Source of the DNA: Phycisphaerae bacterium
GTDB taxonomy: Bacteria; Planctomycetota; Phycisphaerae; UBA1845; Fen-1342
Length of the DNA: 19,234 nucleotides
Direction: 5' to 3'
Assembly: GCA_020058145.1 (NCBI GenBank)
Contig: JAGVEP010000142.1
Location: 1 to 19,234, forward strand
The translations under genes were made by a program, and so were the position numbers. Each line of letters starts with the position of its first letter. Positions within the stretch are counted from its first letter, which is position 1. This document shows, piece by piece, positions 6,517-12,391 of this stretch. Under the pieces are notes generated by a model. The model was not told the origin of the DNA, did no database searches, and was given only the letters and a program-made list of their open reading frames with translations.

Positions 6517-8367
6517 ATGGAAAAACTGACATCCATCGATAGTTTTCACGCCTTGCAGGGGCGTCTGCTTGCGGATCGAGATCCCACGATTCCGACCATC
6601 GTGATCTCAGCCGGTACCTGCGGGCAGGCGAGCGGGGCCAACGACCTGATCCGGGCGGCCAAACGGGAGCTGCTGTCCCGCGAGCTGACGGACAGGATTC
6701 ACCTGCGCATCACGGGCTGCCAAGGTTTCTGCGAGGCAGAACCGTCGGTGCTCATCGAGCCGCGGGGCACGTTCTACCCGAAGGTGGGCCCTGGGGAGAT
6801 GGTGGGCATCATTGAAGCGGTCGCGCGCGGCGAGGTTCTGGAAAACTTGTTGTTCGTCGACCCGCACACCGGGACGCCGGTTGAGAAGCAAACGGAGATC
6901 TCGTTCTATAAGAAGCAAGTGCGGACCATTTTGGCTCGCAATGAAAAAGTGGACCCGATCCGTGTCTATGACTACGTTGAGAATGGGGGGTATTCGGCGC
7001 TGGCGCGCGTGCTGGCCAGCGGCGATCCCAGTCGGGTGGTCGAGGAAGTTAAGGCTTCGGGCCTGCGCGGTCGCGGCGGGGCAGGTTTTCCTACCGGTCT
7101 CAAATGGGAGCTCCTTGCCAAACAAAGGAACGGCCAGGGTAAGTTCCTGGTGTGCAACGGGGACGAGGGCGACCCGGGAGCCTATATGGACCGCAGCGTT
7201 CTCGAGGGCAACCCCCACAGCATCATCGAGGGCATGCTGATCGGCGGCTTCGCGACCGGCGCGAACAAGGGCGTCTTTTACGTTCGCAACGAGTATCCGC
7301 TCGCCATCAAACACCTGACGATCGCCCTTCGTCAGAGTCGTGGGCTGGGCTTGCTGGGCGACAACATTCTGGGCACCGGCTTCTCGTTTGACCTCAAGCT
7401 CGTGCGCGGGGCCGGCGCGTTCGTGTGCGGCGAGGAAACCGCCCTGATTCGCTCCATCGAGGGCAAGATGGGCGAACCGCGCCAACGTCCGCCGTTCCCA
7501 GTGGAGAAGGGAATCGACGGCAAGCCGACCGCCATCAACAACGTCGAGACCTGGGCCAACATCCCGGTCATCATCAACGACGGCGGCGCGCGCTTCGCCA
7601 AGATCGGAACGAAACGAAACACGGGCACCAAGATTTTTAGCCTCGTGGGCAAGATCAAGCACACCGGCCTGGTTGAGGTGCCCATGGGCATCACCATCGA
7701 GGAAATCGTCAACGACATCGGCGGCGGCCCCGTGGGGCGGGCCCGCATCAAGGCCGTACAGACGGGCGGCCCCTCGGGCGGTTGCATCCCCGCGAACCGC
7801 TTCGACCTGCCGGTTGACTATGACAGCCTGACCGAAGCCGGGTCGATCATGGGCTCCGGTGGCATGATCGTCATGGACGACAGCACGTGCATGGTGGACG
7901 TGGCCAAGTACTTCATGAACTTCCTCAAGGGCGAGTCGTGCGGCAAGTGCTTCACCTGCCGCAAGGGCACGCAGCGGATGTACGAGCTCCTGGAAGACAT
8001 CTCGCAGGGCAAAGGCACGCTGGAGCGCCTCAGCCTCTTGGAGGAGCTCGCGCTGGTCGTTAAGGACAGCTCCATGTGCGGCCTGGGCCAGACGGCGTCC
8101 AACCCGGTGCTCTCGACATTGCGCTACTTCCGCGACGAGTACGTCGCGCACATCGAGCACAGGCGCTGCCCCGGCGGCGTCTGCAGGGATCTCGTGACCT
8201 ACTCGATCAACGAAGACTGCAACGGCTGCGGTGCGTGCGCGAAGCAGTGCCCGGCAGAAGCGATCTCGGGCACGTTGAAGGAGCGCCACGTCATTGACTC
8301 CGTCAAATGCACCAAGTGCGGCAATTGCCGGACCGTGTGCCAGTACGACGCCGTGCAGGTTGTGTAG
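6517..8367 (+). CDS. HydB/NuoF-like NAD(P)H- and FMN-binding Fe-S flavoprotein
   Basis: A 616-residue flavoprotein of the NuoF/HydB/HndC family, which exchanges electrons between NAD(P)(H), FMN and Fe-S clusters. Domain order: thioredoxin-like [2Fe-2S] domain at 1-115, with Cys35, Cys68 and Cys72; NAD/FMN core with GLRGRGGAGFPTGLKW (182-197) and CNGDEGDPGAYMDR (213-226); a SLBB-like region; a [4Fe-4S] site from ESCGKCFTC (Cys475, 478, 481) plus Cys521; a CPGGVC motif (551-556) as in HydB proteins; and a C-terminal bacterial ferredoxin domain with two C-x2-C-x2-C-x3-C sets (568-578, 598-608). Complex I NuoF lacks the N- and C-terminal additions, so this belongs to the HydB side. Those proteins are the flavin-bifurcation site in HydABC hydrogenases. 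The N-terminal cluster lacks one of the four expected Cys. No hydrogenase catalytic subunit is encoded nearby. Confidence 0.93.
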   Translation: MEKLTSIDSFHALQGRLLADRDPTIPTIVISAGTCGQASGANDLIRAAKRELLSRELTDRIHLRITGCQGFCEAEPSVLIEPRGTFYPKVGPGEMVGIIEAVARGEVLENLLFVDPHTGTPVEKQTEISFYKKQVRTILARNEKVDPIRVYDYVENGGYSALARVLASGDPSRVVEEVKASGLRGRGGAGFPTGLKWELLAKQRNGQGKFLVCNGDEGDPGAYMDRSVLEGNPHSIIEGMLIGGFATGANKGVFYVRNEYPLAIKHLTIALRQSRGLGLLGDNILGTGFSFDLKLVRGAGAFVCGEETALIRSIEGKMGEPRQRPPFPVEKGIDGKPTAINNVETWANIPVIINDGGARFAKIGTKRNTGTKIFSLVGKIKHTGLVEVPMGITIEEIVNDIGGGPVGRARIKAVQTGGPSGGCIPANRFDLPVDYDSLTEAGSIMGSGGMIVMDDSTCMVDVAKYFMNFLKGESCGKCFTCRKGTQRMYELLEDISQGKGTLERLSLLEELALVVKDSSMCGLGQTASNPVLSTLRYFRDEYVAHIEHRRCPGGVCRDLVTYSINEDCNGCGACAKQCPAEAISGTLKERHVIDSVKCTKCGNCRTVCQYDAVQVV

Positions 8368-8395
8368 AGCTCAGAGTTCAAGACAAGGACGAGTG

Positions 8396-9073
8396 ATGAT
8401 CACTCTTGCGATCAACCGTTTGCCAGTCGCGGTCGAAGAGGGGGAAACGCTGCTCGAAGCGGCGCGGTTTCTGGGCTTTCCAATCCCCACCTTGTGCCAC
8501 ATGGACGGCCTGTCACCCTACGGGGCCTGCCGACTGTGCGTGGTTGAGATCGGTGAAGGCCCGAAAGCCAGGCTGGTTAGCTCGTGCACGTATCCCGCGC
8601 AAGAAGGGCTGAAGGTGCGGACGGCGTCGGCCCGCGTATTACGGGCCCGCAAAATGATCCTCGAGCTTCTGCTGGCCTCCTGCCCACAGTCCAAGATCAT
8701 TCAGGACCTCGCCTCGGCCCACCGTGTTAGCCAGCAGCGATTCCGCCAGGAGCACGAGGATTGCATTCTCTGCGGCCTCTGCGTGCGGATGTGCGAACAG
8801 CAGATGATGGCCAAGGCCATCGGCTTCCGCGGGCGCGGCGAGACCCGCAGCATCGGCACGCCGTTCGACATGAAGTCTGAGCAGTGCCGGCTGTGCGGCG
8901 GCTGCATCTATGTCTGTCCCGCCTGCCAGCTCCGCTGCACCTACACGGAGCCGGACAAGGCGATTTGCGGCGGCTGCGCTAACCTGAGCCCGCCTTGCGT
9001 CGAAAAGGAACAGTTCGACGACATGATGTGTTACATGAACCCCTGCGTTGCCTGCGAGATTGAGAAGGATTAG
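8396..9073 (+). CDS. NuoG/HydA-N-terminus-like Fe-S subunit, Cys-rich tail
   Basis: A 225-residue iron-sulfur protein. Residues 1-75 are a plant-type [2Fe-2S] ferredoxin fold as in the N-termini of NuoG and HydA/HndD, with Cys34, Cys45, Cys48 and Cys64 (CHMDGLSPYGACRLC...C). Two C-x2-C-x2-C-x3-C sets follow (DCILCGLCVRMC 123-133, QCRLCGGCIYVC 164-174), consistent with two [4Fe-4S] clusters. The tail adds Cys177, 181, 191, 194, 201, 212, 217 and 220, enough for at least one further metal site and not typical of NuoG. There is no H-cluster domain and no molybdopterin domain. AAGGA before ATG 8396 supports this start; an open frame extends upstream to 8294 but overlaps the previous gene. It probably carries electrons from the HydB-like subunit to the FMN protein encoded 20 bases downstream. 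Confidence 0.88.
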   Translation: MITLAINRLPVAVEEGETLLEAARFLGFPIPTLCHMDGLSPYGACRLCVVEIGEGPKARLVSSCTYPAQEGLKVRTASARVLRARKMILELLLASCPQSKIIQDLASAHRVSQQRFRQEHEDCILCGLCVRMCEQQMMAKAIGFRGRGETRSIGTPFDMKSEQCRLCGGCIYVCPACQLRCTYTEPDKAICGGCANLSPPCVEKEQFDDMMCYMNPCVACEIEKD

Positions 9074-9093
9074 TCCACGGAGGTATCGACTCA

Positions 9094-10683
9094 ATGTCCA
9101 TGACACTCTCGAGAATAAACAGTTCGGCCGCCACTCTGACCAAGAACCGGACGGACGGTTCCGTCACCCCGAGCTCCGGCATGTGCGTGACGTGTGTGGA
9201 TGGCTGCATCGGCATGTGCGAGATTGGCAAGTCCGCCTATCGCGGCCACGAGGTGATCTACCCGCAGCCGTTCGGGGTTATTACCACCGCGGCCGAGAAA
9301 ACCTACCCGGTCGACTACTCTCACTTCAATATCATGGGCACCGCGGTCGGAGCCCACGGCATCGAAGCCGACAGCGACAAGGCTATCTTCCCGGCGGTCA
9401 ACCTGGAGGTCGTCTTCGGCCACGACCGCGGCATCAAGTTCCGCTATCCCTGGATCATCCCAGGCATCGGCTCGACCAATATCGCCAAGAACAACTGGGA
9501 GGGCCTAGCCATCGGGTCGGCGCTCGCCGGCACCGGGCTGACGATCGGCGAAAACGTCGTTGGCATGGACCCCGAAGCCGTCATCAAGAACGGCCGGGTC
9601 GTGGATACGGTCGATCTCAAGCGGCGCGTCAATCTGTACAAAGATCACCAGCGTCAGGGCTATGGCGCCATCATCTGTCAGGCGAACATCGAAGATACCC
9701 GCCTCGGCGTCCAGGAGTACGCCGTCGACAAGCTGGGCGTGCAGTGCGTCGAGCTGAAGTGGGGGCAGGGCGCCAAGGACATCGGTGGCGAGGTCAAGAT
9801 TAGCAACTTGAAGAAAGCCCAGATGCTCTATGAGCGCGGCTATGTCGTTCTCCCGAACCCGACCGATGCGCATGTGATTAGGGCTTTCGAACGCGGGGCG
9901 TTCAAGGAGTTCGAGCGGCACTCGCGGGTCGGCATGGTCAGCGAGGAGGCCTTTGCCAAGCGCGTCGAGGAGCTGCGCAAAGCCGGTGCCAAGTACATCT
10001 TCCTGAAGACCGGCGCCTATCGGCCGGCCGATCTGGCCCGGGCCGTCTTGTTCGCCAGCAAGTACAAGCTGGACCTGCTCACGGTGGACGCCGCCGGCGG
10101 CGGGACCGGCATGAGCCCCTGGCGCATGATGAACGAGTGGGGCGTGCCGCCCGTCGAGCTGCATTCGCTCCTGTACCAGTACTGCCGCCGCATGGCTGAC
10201 CGGAAATACAAGGTTCCTGCGGTGGCCGTGGCCGGCGGCTTCACGTTCGAGGACCAGATCTTCAAAGGCCTCGCCCTGGGGGCGCCGTACGTAAAGCTGG
10301 TCGGCATGGCCCGTTCTCCGATCGCGGCGGCGATGGTCGGAAAGACCATTGGGCGCGCGATCAGCGAAGGCCAGCTCCCGGTCTACGTGGAGCGTTTCGG
10401 GAACACGATCGACGACATCTTCGTTACCGCCGGCGAGCTGCGCAAGGAACTCGGCGACGACGAGTTCGAGCGCGTACCGCCAGGCGCCATTGGGTTGTAC
10501 ACCTACTACGAGCGCCTCGCTCAGGGCCTCCGCCAGCTCATGTGCGGGAGCCGGAAGTTCTCGCTGGAGTACATTGCCCGCGACGACATCGCCGCGCTCA
10601 CACGCGAGGCCGCGAACATCAGCGGCATCCCTTACATCACAGAGGTGGATAAGGCCCAAGTGGAGGAGATCCTGAGCAGCTGA
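9094..10683 (+). CDS. FMN-binding glutamate-synthase-domain protein (GltS-like barrel)
   Basis: A 529-residue protein matching the FMN/2-oxoglutarate barrel of glutamate synthase large subunits, as in stand-alone archaeal-type GltB proteins. Seen motifs: VELKWGQGAK (219-228), equivalent to the IKxxQGAK segment of GltB, and DAAGGGTGMSP (332-342), equivalent to the FMN-binding GHDGGTGASP loop. It has no N-terminal glutaminase domain. After the barrel, where GltB carries the [3Fe-4S] cysteines, it reads KLVGMARSPIAAAMVGKTIG with no Cys. Instead an N-terminal Cys31-x2-Cys34-x3-Cys38-x3-Cys42 motif may hold a cluster. GGAGG at 9079-9083 supports ATG 9094. As last gene of the operon, I infer it is the catalytic subunit receiving electrons from the Hyd-like proteins. 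Ammonia-dependent glutamate formation is possible, but another substrate is equally open. Confidence 0.85.
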   Translation: MSMTLSRINSSAATLTKNRTDGSVTPSSGMCVTCVDGCIGMCEIGKSAYRGHEVIYPQPFGVITTAAEKTYPVDYSHFNIMGTAVGAHGIEADSDKAIFPAVNLEVVFGHDRGIKFRYPWIIPGIGSTNIAKNNWEGLAIGSALAGTGLTIGENVVGMDPEAVIKNGRVVDTVDLKRRVNLYKDHQRQGYGAIICQANIEDTRLGVQEYAVDKLGVQCVELKWGQGAKDIGGEVKISNLKKAQMLYERGYVVLPNPTDAHVIRAFERGAFKEFERHSRVGMVSEEAFAKRVEELRKAGAKYIFLKTGAYRPADLARAVLFASKYKLDLLTVDAAGGGTGMSPWRMMNEWGVPPVELHSLLYQYCRRMADRKYKVPAVAVAGGFTFEDQIFKGLALGAPYVKLVGMARSPIAAAMVGKTIGRAISEGQLPVYVERFGNTIDDIFVTAGELRKELGDDEFERVPPGAIGLYTYYERLAQGLRQLMCGSRKFSLEYIARDDIAALTREAANISGIPYITEVDKAQVEEILSS

Positions 10684-10745
10684 GAGTAAGGATGCGCGCG
10701 ACTGCTTCATCCGAGGCCGGACGTCCCAGTAATCTCCGTGGACGC

Positions 10746-10772
10746 GGTGGCCCCACGCGCGGGGCCGCCACC
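10746..10772 (+). terminator. GC hairpin after the redox operon
   Basis: GGCCCC (10749-10754) pairs with GGGGCC (10761-10766) around ACGCGC; flanking GGT/GCCACC can extend the stem with a bulge. A short T/C run (CCTTTCTCT) follows. It lies about 65 bases after the last gene of the redox operon and precedes a stronger hairpin. Confidence 0.4.
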
Positions 10773-10795
10773 TTTCTCTGCAAGAGCAGGGTAAG

Positions 10796-10836
10796 ACGCC
10801 CCATCCCTTACGACATGAGGGGTGGGGCGTGTCTTT
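10796..10836 (+). terminator. Strong stem-loop, likely operon terminator
   Basis: ACGCCCCATCCCT (10796-10808) pairs with AGGGGTGGGGCGT (10818-10830) over 13 bp with a single G-U pair and a 9-base loop. GTCTTTCT follows. The stem is strong, but the T-run is short and interrupted. It is the most likely rho-independent terminator for the genes at 5237-10683. The nearby sequence downstream has no coding gene on this strand for about 950 bases. Confidence 0.6.
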
Positions 10837-11097
10837 CTGTCAGTAGAACAGATGGCCTACGGGAGCGCAAAGACATGACAAGCCCCACGTGACGGTGGAG
10901 AGGCATCATGGCGAATCAGGACGCGATCGAGGGAATCTGTACGCTCGTCACTCCCCGCGCGCCCTTGTTGCGCGCCCCGCCGCTGGCTTGGCCGGCCGCG
11001 AACTTGTCGGTGCGGCGGAGTTCATCATCGTGATTCCGTCTGAACCACCGCGGCCCAGGCGTCCTGCGGAGCGCCGGCGCAGACGGCGCCGCGGCGG

Positions 11098-11256
11098 TCA
11101 CGCCCAATTCGACCATGACAGAACCCCTACTCCGCGCCGCTTGTATGAGGCATCGCCGCCGTAGACGAGCGCCGCGCCGCCGGCCGGCTGCCGGGCCAGG
11201 TTCCGCCAGTAGTCGAGGTCGGCGAAGAACGACTGGGCCCGCAGGTTTATGCGCCG
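11098..11256 (-). pseudogene. C-terminal remnant of a DUF4143-type ATPase
   Basis: On the minus strand the last ~52 codons of an open frame read AQSFFADLDYWRNLA followed by ALVYGGDASYKRRGVGVLSW and a stop at 11098-11100. This resembles the C-terminal end of AAA ATPases with a DUF4143 domain, where a segment of the form FFxxLxYWxKL precedes (V)YGGxxSxxRxGxxVxSW. Upstream in the same frame the sequence loses all similarity, and no Walker motifs are found, so only the tail survives. The family call is from memory of the pattern and is tentative. Confidence 0.4.
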
Positions 11257-11540
11257 GTGCAGCGAGACGTGTCGCGGGCGGCGGAGTCCTTTCGAACCGA
11301 CGCCAGGTGGGCGAACTCGCTTGCATCCCGCCGAGCGCACCTCCTTCGTGGCGCGCCAGACGCCGGATGAGGTCGGGCGGCCGCCGGACGACCCCGCGAA
11401 TCGCAGCCAAGCGTCGTCTCTCCCGGGCATCGCCAACACAACCAGCGACTTCCAGTGGTGCAGGCTTGCAGTCGACTGAGCGCGAGGAACCGACGGCCGG
11501 GCTGATTCCTCGACGAGTTTGGCAGCCGAGCGACTGCGTT

Positions 11541-11585
11541 GCAGTAACACGAATACTGCCGGCGACCAAGTGGTAATACTACCAC
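11541..11585. promoter_or_regulatory. Two adjacent short palindromes, possible operators
   Basis: GCAGTA (11541-11546) and TACTGC (11554-11559) form a perfect 6-bp inverted repeat with a 7-base gap. Eleven bases later GTGGTAATACTACCAC (11570-11585) is another perfect 6-bp inverted repeat with a 4-base gap. Their form is that of dimeric repressor sites. They lie between the ATPase remnant and the sigma factor gene, and could serve either or neither. Confidence 0.3.
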
Positions 11586-11641
11586 AAAACGCGTCAAAAT
11601 GCGACGATTTGCGAAAAGTGGCGAAATCGCTAAGATGCTGG

Positions 11642-11722
11642 CCCAAGTTAGACACTTTTGAATGCGAATCGGCCTTGGCGCTGGCGGCAGGGCCGTCTTG
11701 CGTCAAAAGTGTCTAACTTGGG
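11642..11722. mobile_element. 81-bp MITE-like element with 20-bp perfect inverted repeats
   Basis: The arm at 11642-11661, starting CCCAAGTTAGACAC, is exactly inverted at 11703-11722, ending GTGTCTAACTTGGG. The arms are 20 bp each and perfect, separated by 41 bases. There is no coding capacity and no clear target-site duplication at the outer borders. Perfect long arms with a short unrelated centre suggest a miniature inverted-repeat element or the two ends left by a deleted insertion sequence. It ends 59 bases before the sigma factor start codon, so it could also act as a hairpin in that gene's leader. It is less GC-rich than its surroundings. Confidence 0.55.
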
Positions 11723-11781
11723 TTAAGGCAGAAGCGGCACGAGGTGCGCGACTTGCTGGCCCACGCAGTATACTGGCCATT

Positions 11782-12372
11782 ATGCTCTCGCAGACCACGA
11801 CGCACACGAGCCTGCTGGCACGACTGGCCGACGGCTCGGACCGGTCGGCGTGGGATGAGTTCCACGAACGCTACGGGGAGTTGATCCAACGCTTCGCCCG
11901 TAGCCGGGGGATTCAACCGGCGGACTGCGATGACGTGGCGCAAAACGTCTTGCTGGCACTGACGCGGGCTCTGCCGACTTTCGAATACGATCCAGCCAAG
12001 GGCAGCTTCCGCGCCTACCTCAAGGCGACCACCCTGCGCGCGGTGGCGCGGCTCCAGCGGCAGAAACAGCCCGGCGGGCGCCTAGCTGATATTGAGGACA
12101 ATCTGGATTTGGCCGTGGCGGACACGGACGCCGAGGCGACCTGGGAGGCCGAGTGGCGCGCGTACCACGTGCGCCATGCCTTGCGGCTCCTCGAATCCGA
12201 GTTTAGAGCGGCGGAGCTGCGCGCCTTTCAGCGCTACGCGATCGAAGGCCGGGAGGCGCGCGAGACGGCCGCGGCACTACAGATGACGGTGAACCAGGTC
12301 TATCAGGCCAAGTCGCGGATCATGAAGCGGCTGACGGAACTGGTGCAGCAGCAGGTCCAAGACGAGGGCTGA
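11782..12372 (+). CDS. ECF-type RNA polymerase sigma factor
   Basis: A 196-residue sigma-70-family factor of extracytoplasmic-function type. Region 2 spans about 20-95, with the core-binding segment DDVAQNVLLALTRALPTF and then GSFRAYLKATTLRAV. Region 4 spans about 130-190, with the helix-turn-helix ETAAALQMTVNQVYQAKSRI (161-180). An open frame continues upstream to 11662, but that would run through the inverted-repeat arm, so I take ATG 11782. The kinase gene begins 19 bases after its stop. This sigma/kinase pairing is characteristic of Planctomycetota, where the kinase is thought to control the sigma factor, perhaps by phosphorylation. No anti-sigma factor gene is adjacent. Confidence 0.88.
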   Translation: MLSQTTTHTSLLARLADGSDRSAWDEFHERYGELIQRFARSRGIQPADCDDVAQNVLLALTRALPTFEYDPAKGSFRAYLKATTLRAVARLQRQKQPGGRLADIEDNLDLAVADTDAEATWEAEWRAYHVRHALRLLESEFRAAELRAFQRYAIEGREARETAAALQMTVNQVYQAKSRIMKRLTELVQQQVQDEG

Positions 12373-12391
12373 TGGCCGCCAGGGTAGGCGT

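Larger units (their letters stand above)
10684..11781. other. Long intergenic region, mostly non-coding
   Basis: About 1.1 kb between the redox operon and the sigma factor gene. It holds two hairpins near its start, a remnant of an ATPase gene on the minus strand (11098-11256), two small palindromes (11541-11585) and an 81-bp inverted-repeat element (11642-11722). The remaining open frames are Arg/Pro/Ala-rich and show no recognisable family. The stretch around 11540-11660 is more AT-rich than the flanks, which could mark promoters or foreign DNA. Confidence 0.5.

Noticed and set aside
6607..8289. 560-residue open frame on the minus strand opposite the HydB-like gene
   Set aside because: It is an antisense shadow of a strongly conserved gene in high-GC DNA. 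Its product is low-complexity and matches nothing I know.
5609..9073. Respiratory complex I or [FeFe]-hydrogenase operon
   Set aside because: No membrane Nuo subunits and no H-cluster motifs are present, and the HydB-type C-terminal ferredoxin domain separates it from complex I.
9505..10710. 401-residue minus-strand open frame opposite the FMN barrel gene
   Set aside because: It mirrors the codons of the barrel gene and has no recognisable domain.
11115..11706. Several overlapping open frames on both strands
   Set aside because: Arg/Pro/Ala-rich with no start signals or family motifs; only the C-terminal ATPase tail on the minus strand is supported.
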